Source: Cellulomonas wangleii (GTDB lineage: Bacteria; Actinomycetota; Actinomycetes; Actinomycetales; Cellulomonadaceae). Taken from it: a stretch of DNA of 64,000 nucleotides. Below are positions 1 to 8,954 of the stretch, in pieces. Under the pieces are notes generated by a model, which saw nothing but the letters and a program-made list of their open reading frames with translations, did no database searches and was not told the DNA's origin. The stretch is taken from the NCBI RefSeq assembly GCF_018388445.1, contig NZ_CP074405.1, positions 2,666,001-2,730,000 on the forward strand. The letters are read 5' to 3'. The stretch's first letter is position 1, and the number at the start of each line of letters is the position of its first letter. Position numbers and translations under genes: made by a program.

Positions 1-6
1 CCACCG

Positions 7-1023
7 ATGAGCAACCCCTGGGTCGTCGTCGCCACGACCGTCGCGATCATCGCCCTGTCGGCGTTCTTCGTCGCGGTCGAGTTCGCCATGCTGGCCGCGC
101 GCCGCCACCGCTTCGAGGACGCCGCGGCCACGAGCCGCACGGCCCGCGCCGCGCTGCGCAGCTCCCACGAGCTGACCGTCCTGCTGGCCGGTGCCCAGCT
201 GGGCATCACGGCCTGCACGCTGGCGCTCGGTGCCATCACCAAGCCCGCCGTGCACCACTGGCTCACGCCGCTGTTCGCGACGTGGGGCCTGCCCGCCGTG
301 CCCGCCGACGTGGTGGGCTTCGTGCTCGCGCTGATCATCGTGACGTTCCTGCACCTGGTCGTCGGCGAGATGGCCCCGAAGTCGTGGGCCATCGCGCACC
401 CCGAGGCGTCCGCGCAGCTGCTCGCCATCCCGATGCGGGCGTTCATGTGGGCCGTCCGGCCCGTGCTGCGGGCGCTCAACGAGTCCGCGAACCGCATGCT
501 GCGGCGCGTGGGCGTCGAGCCGGTCGACGAGATGGTCGCCGTCACCGACCCGGCGTCCCTGCGCCACCTCGTGGAGCACTCGGCGAACGTGGGCGCGCTG
601 GACGCGTCGTTCTCCGCACAGCTGTCGCAGGCCCTGGAGCTGCAGCGCATCACGGTGCGCGACCTCGCCGACCCCGGCGCGGTGCCGGTCACGGTGCCGA
701 CGACGGCCACGGTCCAGGACGTGCAGCGTGCGTCCCTCGACAGCGGCCACCTGCGCATCCTCGTCGGCGACGCCGGCGCGGTGACGGGCGTCGTGCACGT
801 GCGCGACACGCTCACGAGCGCACCGTCGGACGCCGCGGCGCCGTTCGTCCGACCGGTGTACGAGCTGCCGGGCGACACCCTGGTGGCCACCGCGTTCGCC
901 GGCATGCGGGAGGGCCGCCACCACCTGGCGGTCCTCACGGGCGGCGAGCGCACGCTGGTCGTGACGCTCGCGGACGTGGTCGAGCGGCTGCTGCCGCAGG
1001 CCACGGGCACGTCCGCCGCGTGA
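7..1023 (+). CDS. CNNM/CBS-domain membrane protein (CorC/HlyC family)
   Basis: This 338-residue protein belongs to the CNNM-plus-CBS family (hemolysin/CorC-like), whose members are linked to divalent cation, mainly magnesium, transport or homeostasis at the plasma membrane. The N-terminal half has hydrophobic segments at about residues 5-27, 57-80 and 98-118, followed by the family-typical stretch VVGEMAPKSWAIAHPE at about 118-134. The C-terminal half (about 205-330) looks like a degenerate pair of CBS domains. The start lies six bases from the window edge, so upstream signals cannot be judged. Members of this family often occur as adjacent pairs, so a sibling gene may lie just outside the window. 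The family assignment is firm. The transported ion is inferred only from the family. Confidence 0.85.
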   Translation: MSNPWVVVATTVAIIALSAFFVAVEFAMLAARRHRFEDAAATSRTARAALRSSHELTVLLAGAQLGITACTLALGAITKPAVHHWLTPLFATWGLPAVPADVVGFVLALIIVTFLHLVVGEMAPKSWAIAHPEASAQLLAIPMRAFMWAVRPVLRALNESANRMLRRVGVEPVDEMVAVTDPASLRHLVEHSANVGALDASFSAQLSQALELQRITVRDLADPGAVPVTVPTTATVQDVQRASLDSGHLRILVGDAGAVTGVVHVRDTLTSAPSDAAAPFVRPVYELPGDTLVATAFAGMREGRHHLAVLTGGERTLVVTLADVVERLLPQATGTSAA

Positions 1024-1151
1024 GCGGGCGCGGGCGGCGGGCCACCGGGCCGTCGCCCGCGCGCGTCCCGCAGGCGTCGGGCGGTCGACCAGCGGGTGAA
1101 AACCTCGTGCCCGCGCAGGCCTCCGGGCCCGCACCGGGTGACAGTGGACCT

Positions 1152-1958
1152 GTGCACGCGAGCCAGGACGTCCCCGGCAAGGCGCCCGTGCGCCACCCGT
1201 ACTTCCAGGACCCCGGCGGCGTCGTCGCCCTCGCCCACCGGGGCTTCGCTCTCGACGGCCGGGAGAACTCCCTGACCGCGTTCGGGGCGGCCGTCGACCT
1301 CGGGTTCCGGTACGTGGAGACGGACGCGCACGCGACGGCCGACGGTGTCGCGGTGGCGCTGCACGACGAGACCCTGGACCGGACGACGGACGGCGAGGGC
1401 ATGGTGTCCGAGCTGCCGTGGTCGCTGGTCCGCCGCGCCCGCATCGGTGGCGTCGACCCGGTGCCGATGCTGGTCGACGTGCTCGGCACCTGGCCGGACC
1501 TGCGGGTCAACGTCGACGTCAAGAGCGAGCACGCCGTCGGGCCCGTCGCGGAGGCGGTCGAGCGCACCGCGTCGCACGACCGCGTGTGCGTGGCGTCCTT
1601 CTCCGCCGCGCGCCGGCGCGCGACGGTGGCGCGGCTGAGCCGTCCGGTGGCGACGTCGGCCGCGACGGGCGAGGTCGCCCGGTTCCTCCTCGCGCACCGG
1701 GCGCACGCCACGCGGCTCGCGGCGCAGGCGCTGCGGGAGGTGGACGCGCTCCAGGTGCCGGTCGCGCAGGGCCGGCTGCGGGTGGTCGACGCCGGCACCG
1801 TCGCCGCGGCCCACGCCGCCGGCCGGGCCGTGCACGTGTGGACCGTGAACGACCCGGACGAGATGCACCGCCTGCTGGACCTCGGTGTGGACGGTCTGGT
1901 CACCGACCGCGCCGACCTGCTGCGTGACGTGCTGCGCGCGCGCGGCACCTGGTCCTGA
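1152..1958 (+). CDS. glycerophosphodiester phosphodiesterase
   Basis: This 268-residue protein should hydrolyse glycerophosphodiesters to glycerol-3-phosphate and an alcohol. The GDPD signature is clear: AHRGF near residue 28, ENSLTAF near 38, then VETDAHATADGVAVALHDETLDRTTDG (shown here only as its parts VETDAH, HDETLDRTT) with the His and Glu/Asp metal ligands. The C-terminal TIM-barrel ends with VHVWTVND and GVDGLVTDR. No signal peptide is visible, so it is probably cytoplasmic. I chose the GTG at 1152 because the conserved domain begins shortly after it and a GACAGT hexamer sits six bases upstream, a pattern that recurs at other starts here. The same frame is open further upstream, but that part has no recognisable domain. 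The gene lies 128 bp after the CNNM gene and 88 bp before recC. Confidence 0.88.
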   Translation: MHASQDVPGKAPVRHPYFQDPGGVVALAHRGFALDGRENSLTAFGAAVDLGFRYVETDAHATADGVAVALHDETLDRTTDGEGMVSELPWSLVRRARIGGVDPVPMLVDVLGTWPDLRVNVDVKSEHAVGPVAEAVERTASHDRVCVASFSAARRRATVARLSRPVATSAATGEVARFLLAHRAHATRLAAQALREVDALQVPVAQGRLRVVDAGTVAAAHAAGRAVHVWTVNDPDEMHRLLDLGVDGLVTDRADLLRDVLRARGTWS

Positions 1959-2046
1959 CGGGACCCGCGGCGCCCTGCAGGACGTGCGGGGCGCGGGCCT
2001 GTGGACGGGAGCGTCGGTGTCCCCGCGGTTCGCTACCGTGCCTCGG

Positions 2047-5000
2047 GTGACGACGACGGGGCACGGACGGTCCGCGACGGCCGCGACGCGCGCCCTGCGG
2101 GTGCACACCGCCGAACGTGCGGACGTGCTCGTCGACGCGCTCGCCGACGTGCTGGCGGACGTGCCGCCCGGGACCGACCCGTTCGCCCGTGAGGTGGTGG
2201 CCGTGCCCACGCGCGGGGTCGAGCGGTGGGTCGCGCAGCGGCTGTCCCACCGCCTGGGCGCCGGAGCGGACGGGGAGGGCGGTGTCTGCGCCCGCATCGA
2301 CTTCGAGCCACCCACGCGCCTGGTGCGCGAGGCCGTCGCGGCGGCCACCGGCACCTCGCGCGACGACGACCCGTGGGAGCCCGAACGCCTCGTGTGGCAC
2401 GTCCTGCGCGCCGTGGACGACGCCGTCGCACAGGACGTCCCGTGGGCCCGTCCGCTGCGGCGGCACCTCGTCGACCCCGACGACCGCCAGGACGTGCACG
2501 CCGGGCGGCGGCTGCGCCTCGCGCAGCGGCTCGCCGGGACGTTCGCCGCGGACGCGGCCCAACGGCCCTCGCTCGTCGCGGCCTGGGCCGCGGGACGGGA
2601 CGAGGACGGCGCCGGCGCCCCCCTGCCGCCGGACCTGGTGTGGCAGGCGTCGCTGTGGCGGGCCGTGCGCGCCGCCGTCGGGGTCCCCGGGCCCGCCGAG
2701 CTCCTCGACGACGCCGTGCGCACGCTGCGTGCGGACCCGGGCGTGGTGGACCTTCCCCCGCGGCTGTCGGTCCTCGGGCCGACCCGGCTGCCGCAGGCCC
2801 ACGTCGACGTGCTGACCGCCCTCGCCGCGCACCGCGACGTGCACGTCTGGCTCCCCCACCCCTCGCCGCGCCTGTGGCAGCGGGCGGCGACGTCCGCCGC
2901 GGGCGCGTCGGGCGTCGCCCCCCGTCGCAGCGCCGTGCCGACCGTCGCCGTGCACCCCCTGCTCGCGTCGGCGGCCCGCGACGCCACCGAGCTGGGGCTC
3001 CGGCTGACCGGCACGGGCGCCGACGTCACGCACCACCCGGCCCCGCCGCCGCCGGCGACCGTGCTCGGCGCGCTGCAGGCGGCGCTGCGCGCCGACGAGC
3101 GCCCCACGACCCGCGTCGCTGCCGGCCCCGAGGACCGCACCGTGCAGGTGCACTCCTGCCACGGCCGCGGACGTCAGGTCGAGGTGCTGCGCGAGGTCGT
3201 GCTGGGCCTGCTCGCGGACGACCCGACGCTGCAGCCGCGGGACGTCGTCGTGCTCTGCCCGGACGTCGAGGCGTTCGCGCCGCTGGTCGTGGCGGCGTTC
3301 GGCGCCCCGGCGACCCCCGCCGACGGCGGCGGCCCGCCCGCCCGGCACGACGCCACACCCGTCCACCCCGGACGCACGCTGCGCGTGCGCGTGGCCGATC
3401 GCGCACCGGCGCGCACCAACCCCCTGCTGCGGGTGGTCGCGGTGCTCCTGGAGCTGGCGGGGTCGCGGGTCACCGCGTCGGGCGTCGTGGACCTCGCCGG
3501 CCTGCCCGCCGTGCGCCGCCGCTTCGGGTTCGACGACGCGGCCGTCGAGCAGCTGCGCGCGTGGGCGCTCGAGTCGGGGGTGCGGTGGGGCGAGGACCTG
3601 GACCGCAGGGAGCGGTTCGGGCTCGGCCGGGTCGCGCAGGGCACCTGGCGCACCGCCACCGACCGGCTGCTGCTGGGCGTCGCGATGGCCGAGGAGGACC
3701 AGCGGTTCGTCGGGTCGGCCCTGCCCCTGGACGACGTGGACAGCACGGACGTGGACCTCGCCGGCCGCGTCGCCGAGCTCGTCGACCGGGTCACCGCGCT
3801 GCTGGACGAGCTCGACGGGGTGCGGCCCGCCGACGCGTGGTTCGACGCGCTCGAGCGTGCGCTCGTCCTGCTGGCGGCCGCCGACCCGGCCGACGCGTGG
3901 CAGGAGGTCGGTGCGCGCGCCGTGCTCGCGGACGCGCGTGCGTCGGCCGCGGGCACCGACGTGCCCCTGCGCCTGAGCGACGTCGTCGCCCTCCTTGAGC
4001 CGCGGCTCGCGGGCCGCCCGACGCGCGCGGGGTTCCGTACCGGCGCGCTGACGGTGTGCTCCCTGGAGCCTATGCGTGCGGTGCCGCACCGCGTGGTGTG
4101 CCTGCTGGGCATGGACGACGGCGTGTTCCCGCGCAGCGGCGCACCCGACGGCGACGACGTGCTGGCCCGCGACCCGCTGGTCGGTGAGCGCGACCGTCGC
4201 GCGGAGGACCGCCAGCTGTTCCTCGACGCGGTCATGGCCGCCGGCGACCACCTGGTGGTCGTGCACAGCGGCGCGGACGAGCGCACGGGCGCACCGCGGC
4301 CGCCCGCCGTGCCCGTGGGCGAGCTCCTCGACGCCGTCGACGAGTCCGTCGAGCCGGCCGGCGGACGCACCGCGCGGGAGGCGTTCGTCGTCCAGCACCC
4401 GTTGCAGACGGTCGACGAGCGCAACTTCACGGCAGGTGTGCTGGGCCGGCCGGGCCCTTTCAGCTTCGACGCCGTCGACCGCCGGGCCGCCGAGGTCGCC
4501 CGCGGCCCCCGCACGCCCCGCCCTCCGCTGCTCACGGCGCCGTTGCCGCCCCTCGAGGAGCCCGTCGTGGACCTCGACGACCTGGTGTCCGCGCTCGAGC
4601 ACCCCGTCAAGGCGTTCGTGCGACGCCGGCTGGGCGTCCTGGTGCCGGGCGAGAGCGAGGACCTCGACGACCGCCTGCCGCTGACGCTCGCGCCGCTCGA
4701 CGGCTGGGCCACCGGTGACCGACTGCTGACGGCGGTCCTGTCGGGCGTGGACCTGGGCCGTGCGGCGGCTGCCGAGCGGCGGCGCGGCGCGGTGCCGCCG
4801 GGCACCCTCGGCGGCGCCGCGCTGGCCGACGTCGCCACGCGGGTGAGCGCCGTCGCCGAGGCCGCCGCCCCGGTGCTGACGGTTCCCGCGACGACGGTCG
4901 ACGTCACGGTGCCGCTGCCCGGCGGGCGCACCCTGGTGGGGACCGTGCCCGGCGTGCGTGGCGACGTCCTGGTGCGTGCGGTGTACGCGCGGCTCGGCGC

Positions 5001-5496
5001 CAAGCACCGGCTGCGTGCGTGGGTGCAGCTCCTCGCACTCGCCGCGGATCCCGCCGCCCCGGCCGTGCGCGGGGCGGTGACCGTGGGCCGTGCCGTCGGC
5101 AGCCGCCCGCGGGCCATGACCTCGTGGCTGTCCCCGCCGCCGGCGGACGACGCGCGTCGCCTGCTCGCCGACCTCCTCGCGGTGCGCGACCGTGCGCTGC
5201 GCGCCCCGCTGCCGCTGCCCGTGGCCGCCGGGGGCACGTACGCGCAGCGCCGCCACGGGCACGACGACCCGGCCGGTGCGCTCGCGGACGCCGAGCACAC
5301 GCTGCGGGACCGCTTCGAGCACACGGACGAGTACCACGTGCTCGCGTGGGGCGAGGGGTTCACCCTGCCGGCCGTGGCAGGCGACCCCACGCCCGCCGAC
5401 CGCGCGGCGTGGCCGCACGAGCCGACCCTGCTGGGCGCGCTCGCGCGCACCGTGTGGGACGCCCTGCTGACGCACGAGGGACGGGAGCCGGTATGA
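2047..5496 (+). CDS. recC: exodeoxyribonuclease V subunit gamma (RecC)
   Basis: This 1149-residue protein is the RecC subunit of the RecBCD helicase-nuclease, which processes double-strand breaks and in enterobacteria recognises Chi. The length is close to E. coli RecC. The helicase-like fold keeps VVCLLGMDDGVFPR near residue 690, which is diagnostic of RecC, and LSVLGPTRLPQAHVDVL in the N-terminal third. No Walker A motif is present, as expected for this inactive helicase fold. The GTG start at 2047 follows TACCGT by seven bases, which suggests a leaderless transcript. The stop overlaps the recB start by four bases (ATGA), so recB is probably translationally coupled. The genes for all three subunits are adjacent, which makes the assignment secure. 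Confidence 0.95.
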   Translation: MTTTGHGRSATAATRALRVHTAERADVLVDALADVLADVPPGTDPFAREVVAVPTRGVERWVAQRLSHRLGAGADGEGGVCARIDFEPPTRLVREAVAAATGTSRDDDPWEPERLVWHVLRAVDDAVAQDVPWARPLRRHLVDPDDRQDVHAGRRLRLAQRLAGTFAADAAQRPSLVAAWAAGRDEDGAGAPLPPDLVWQASLWRAVRAAVGVPGPAELLDDAVRTLRADPGVVDLPPRLSVLGPTRLPQAHVDVLTALAAHRDVHVWLPHPSPRLWQRAATSAAGASGVAPRRSAVPTVAVHPLLASAARDATELGLRLTGTGADVTHHPAPPPPATVLGALQAALRADERPTTRVAAGPEDRTVQVHSCHGRGRQVEVLREVVLGLLADDPTLQPRDVVVLCPDVEAFAPLVVAAFGAPATPADGGGPPARHDATPVHPGRTLRVRVADRAPARTNPLLRVVAVLLELAGSRVTASGVVDLAGLPAVRRRFGFDDAAVEQLRAWALESGVRWGEDLDRRERFGLGRVAQGTWRTATDRLLLGVAMAEEDQRFVGSALPLDDVDSTDVDLAGRVAELVDRVTALLDELDGVRPADAWFDALERALVLLAAADPADAWQEVGARAVLADARASAAGTDVPLRLSDVVALLEPRLAGRPTRAGFRTGALTVCSLEPMRAVPHRVVCLLGMDDGVFPRSGAPDGDDVLARDPLVGERDRRAEDRQLFLDAVMAAGDHLVVVHSGADERTGAPRPPAVPVGELLDAVDESVEPAGGRTAREAFVVQHPLQTVDERNFTAGVLGRPGPFSFDAVDRRAAEVARGPRTPRPPLLTAPLPPLEEPVVDLDDLVSALEHPVKAFVRRRLGVLVPGESEDLDDRLPLTLAPLDGWATGDRLLTAVLSGVDLGRAAAAERRRGAVPPGTLGGAALADVATRVSAVAEAAAPVLTVPATTVDVTVPLPGGRTLVGTVPGVRGDVLVRAVYARLGAKHRLRAWVQLLALAADPAAPAVRGAVTVGRAVGSRPRAMTSWLSPPPADDARRLLADLLAVRDRALRAPLPLPVAAGGTYAQRRHGHDDPAGALADAEHTLRDRFEHTDEYHVLAWGEGFTLPAVAGDPTPADRAAWPHEPTLLGALARTVWDALLTHEGREPV

Positions 5497-8400
5497 CCGC
5501 CACGACCGGCCTCGACGTGTTCGACGTGCGCGGCCCGCTGCCGTCGGGCACGACCGTGCTGGAGGCCAGCGCGGGCACGGGCAAGACCTTCACCATCGCG
5601 GCCCTCACGGCGCGCTACGTCGCGGAGGGCCACGCCCGCCTGCCCGAGCTGCTGCTGGTGACGTTCGGCAGGATGGCGACCAGCGAGCTGCGGGACCGCG
5701 TGCGCGCCCGGCTGGTCGCCACCGAGCGGGCGCTGCGGGAGCCGGGCGCGCGTGCGAGCGACGACGTCCTCGTGCGGCACCTCGCGGACGTCGACGACGC
5801 CGAGCTCGCCCGCCGACGTGACCGCCTGACGGTGGCGCTGTCCGAGGTTGACGCCGCGACCATCACGACGACCCACGGGTTCTGCCAGCAGATGCTGCGC
5901 ACGCTGGGCACCGCGACCGGCGGTGGTCACGTCGAGCCCGGCGCCGCGCTGCTGCCCGACGTCGCCGACCTGGAGGCGCAGGTCGTGGACGACCTGTACC
6001 TCGGCGCGTACGCGTTCGCCGAGCGGCCCGTCCTGAGCGTCCCCGAGGCGCGCGAGGTCGCCCGCGCCGCGGTGAGCGACCACGCTGCCGTCCTCGCCCC
6101 CGACGACGCTCCCCCGGGCACCCCGCCGGACCACCGGTACCGCCTGGCGCGTGCCGTCCGGCGCGAGATGGTCCGCCGGCGGCGGGCGGCGCACGTCGTC
6201 GACTACGACGACCTGCTGACGCTGCTGCACGCCGCACTGACCGACCCGGTCAGCGGCGCGGCCGCGGCCGAGCGGGTCCGCGCGCCGTACCGCGTCGTCA
6301 TGGTCGACGAGTTCCAGGACACCGACGAGGTGCAGTGGGAGATCCTGCGCGCGGCGTTCCACGGCCACCGGACCCTCGTGCTCATCGGCGACCCCAAGCA
6401 GGCGATCTACGCGTTCCGCGGGGCGGACGTCCACACGTACCTGGCGGCGCGCGCCGTCGCGACGACCTCGACGCTGGGGCGCAGCTGGCGCGCCGACGCG
6501 CCCGTGCTCGACGGGCTCGCCCACCTGCTCGGCGGGGCCGCGCTGGGCGACCCGCGGATCGTGGTGCACCCGGTGCAGGCCGCACGGCAGGGACGCCGGC
6601 TCGAGGGCGGCCCGCCGGTCGTCGTGCGGCGGGTGACGCGGCGGGCCGTGGGCGCGGGCAGCGCAGCGCCACGGGTCGACGCCGTGCGCTCGCTGATCCA
6701 CCGGGACGTCGCGGCCCAGGTGGTGCGGACGCTGCGGGACAGCAGGCTGCGCGACGGGGACGCGTGGCGCCCCGTCCTGCCCGGTGACGTCGCGGTGCTC
6801 GCGCGTCGCAACGCCGACGCGCTGGCGGTCCGCGACGCCCTGGTCGCGGCGGGGGTGCCGGCGGTGGTGTCGGGCCTGTCGAGCGTCTTCGCGACGTCGG
6901 CGGCCCGCGACTGGCTGGTGCTGCTGAGCGCGCTCGCGGCCACGGGTGACGCGGCCCGCGTCGCGGCCGCGGCACTGACGCCGTTCGTCGGGTGGGACGC
7001 TGCTCGGCTCGCGGGTGCCGCGGACCGCGAGCGCGACGACCTCGCGGACCTGCTGCGCGGCTGGTCCCACGTGCTCGCGGGCCAGGGTGTCGCGGCGCTG
7101 CTGCAGGCGGCGGCCGCCTCGGGCCTGCACGAACGGCTGGCCGCCCGCGTCGACGGCGAGCGCGCGCTGACCGACGTGCGGCACGTCGGCGAGGTGCTGC
7201 ACGCCGCCGCCCGCGACGCGGGACTCGGGGCCGCGGCGCTGACGGAGTGGTTGCGGGCGCGCATCGGCGAGGCGGCCGGCGACTACGCCGAGGAGCGCAG
7301 CCGGCGCCTCGAGACCGACGCCGCCGCCGTGCAGGTCGTCACGGTGCACGCCGCGAAGGGTCTGGAGTTCCCGGTCGTGATGGTGCCCTTCGCGTGGGAC
7401 CGCTTCGTCCCGCGCACCCCGGCGGTGCTGCGGTACCACGACGAGGACGGCACGCGACGCCTGCACGTCGGCGGCCCGGGGAGTCCGGGCTACGAGGCCG
7501 CGCGTGCCCGCCACCAGGCCGAGGAGGCCGGTGAGGACCTGCGCCTGGCGTACGTCGCGCTCACGCGGGCGAGCAGCCAGGTCGTCGTGTGGTGGGCACC
7601 GAGCACCGTGTCGGCGTCGGGGGCCGTCGGGCGCCTGGTGCTCGGGGCGCGCGACGCGCTGGGCCTGCCGCCGGACACGGTGCCGGTGCCGCGCGACGAC
7701 CAGGCCGCCGCGGCTTTCGAGGCACTGGCTGACCGGTCGGGCGGGACCGTCGCGCACGAGACCGTCGACGAGGCGCCCGCGCCGGTCCGGTGGGCCCCCG
7801 AACGCGGCCCGCTGGCCCCGCTGGACGTCGCTCACCTGCACCGGACGGTCGACACGACGTGGCGCCGGACGTCCTACTCGGGGCTGACCGCCGCGGCGCA
7901 CGACGCCGGCCCGGCCGGCCCCGGGGCCCCCGACAGGGTCGGCGTGGCCGACGAGCCGGAGGACCCCGGGATCCAGGACGAGTCCGACGGCCCGGTGCCG
8001 GTGCGTGCGCCGCGCGCCGGGGACACCGAGGGGCCCGACCCGGAGGCCCTGGGGCGCAGCACGCCGGAACCCGCGCTGACGGCCGCGCTGCGTGCGGTGC
8101 GGTCGCCGCTGGCGGACCTGCCGGGCGGGACGGCGTTCGGCACGCTGGTGCACCACGTGCTCGAGCACGTCGACACCGCGGCGGACGACCTCGCGGCGGA
8201 GCTGCGTGCGCGCTGCGTCGAGGCCGCGGGGTACGTCGCCGGGCTCGGTATCGACCCGGGCGTGCTGGCCGGGGCTCTGCTGCCCGCCCTGCACACGCCG
8301 GGCGGCCCGCTGCTCGGCGGGCGGACGCTCGCCCAGGTCGCCCCGCGCGACCGGCTCGCCGAGCTCGACCTCGAGCTGCCGTTGGCGGGCGGCGACCTCG

Positions 8401-8954
8401 ACGCGTCCGGGCGGCACCCGGCGACGTTGGCGGACGTCGCCACGCTGCTGCGCGCCCACCTGCCCGCGGACGACCCGTTCGCGCCGTACGCCGGACGGCT
8501 GCAGGCGCTGCACGACGACACCGCGACGCGCCCCGGGGCCCTGCGGGGGTACCTGACCGGCAGCATCGACGCCGTCCTGCGGGTGGAGGTCGACGGCGAC
8601 ACCCGGTACGTCGTCGTCGACTACAAGACGAACCGGCTGGGCCCGCCGGACGAGCCGCTCACCGCGTGGCACTACCGCCCCGCGGCGACGACCCTGGCGA
8701 TGATGGACGCGCACTACCCGCTGCAGCTGCTGCTGTACACGGTCGGGTTGCACCGGTTCCTGCGGTGGCGGCTGCCCGGGTACGACCCCGACCGGCACCT
8801 GGGCGGCGGCGCGTACCTCTTCGTGCGCGGCATGTGCGGGCCGGCGACACCGGTCGTGGACGGCTCGCCGTGCGGTGTGGTGTCGTGGCGGCCGCCGTCG
8901 GCGCTGGTCGTGGCACTCTCCGCGCTGCTCGACGGCAGGGGGACGGGACGATGA
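5493..8954 (+). CDS. recB: exodeoxyribonuclease V subunit beta (RecB)
   Basis: This 1153-residue protein is the 3'-5' helicase and nuclease subunit of RecBCD. Superfamily 1A motifs are intact: Walker A EASAGTGKTFTIAALTARY near residue 23, Walker B VVMVDEFQDTDEVQWEIL near 270, motif III GDPKQAIYAFRGAD near 300, motif V VTVHAAKGLEFPVVMV near 616, and motif VI LRLAYVALTRAS. The C-terminal RecB-type nuclease domain shows GTLVHHVLEHVD near residue 880 and VVVDYKTNRLG near 1038, supplying the metal-binding His, Asp and Lys. The ATG overlaps the recC stop. The gene ends with a four-base ATGA overlap with recD. I see no truncation or missing catalytic residue. Confidence 0.96.
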   Translation: MTATTGLDVFDVRGPLPSGTTVLEASAGTGKTFTIAALTARYVAEGHARLPELLLVTFGRMATSELRDRVRARLVATERALREPGARASDDVLVRHLADVDDAELARRRDRLTVALSEVDAATITTTHGFCQQMLRTLGTATGGGHVEPGAALLPDVADLEAQVVDDLYLGAYAFAERPVLSVPEAREVARAAVSDHAAVLAPDDAPPGTPPDHRYRLARAVRREMVRRRRAAHVVDYDDLLTLLHAALTDPVSGAAAAERVRAPYRVVMVDEFQDTDEVQWEILRAAFHGHRTLVLIGDPKQAIYAFRGADVHTYLAARAVATTSTLGRSWRADAPVLDGLAHLLGGAALGDPRIVVHPVQAARQGRRLEGGPPVVVRRVTRRAVGAGSAAPRVDAVRSLIHRDVAAQVVRTLRDSRLRDGDAWRPVLPGDVAVLARRNADALAVRDALVAAGVPAVVSGLSSVFATSAARDWLVLLSALAATGDAARVAAAALTPFVGWDAARLAGAADRERDDLADLLRGWSHVLAGQGVAALLQAAAASGLHERLAARVDGERALTDVRHVGEVLHAAARDAGLGAAALTEWLRARIGEAAGDYAEERSRRLETDAAAVQVVTVHAAKGLEFPVVMVPFAWDRFVPRTPAVLRYHDEDGTRRLHVGGPGSPGYEAARARHQAEEAGEDLRLAYVALTRASSQVVVWWAPSTVSASGAVGRLVLGARDALGLPPDTVPVPRDDQAAAAFEALADRSGGTVAHETVDEAPAPVRWAPERGPLAPLDVAHLHRTVDTTWRRTSYSGLTAAAHDAGPAGPGAPDRVGVADEPEDPGIQDESDGPVPVRAPRAGDTEGPDPEALGRSTPEPALTAALRAVRSPLADLPGGTAFGTLVHHVLEHVDTAADDLAAELRARCVEAAGYVAGLGIDPGVLAGALLPALHTPGGPLLGGRTLAQVAPRDRLAELDLELPLAGGDLDASGRHPATLADVATLLRAHLPADDPFAPYAGRLQALHDDTATRPGALRGYLTGSIDAVLRVEVDGDTRYVVVDYKTNRLGPPDEPLTAWHYRPAATTLAMMDAHYPLQLLLYTVGLHRFLRWRLPGYDPDRHLGGGAYLFVRGMCGPATPVVDGSPCGVVSWRPPSALVVALSALLDGRGTGR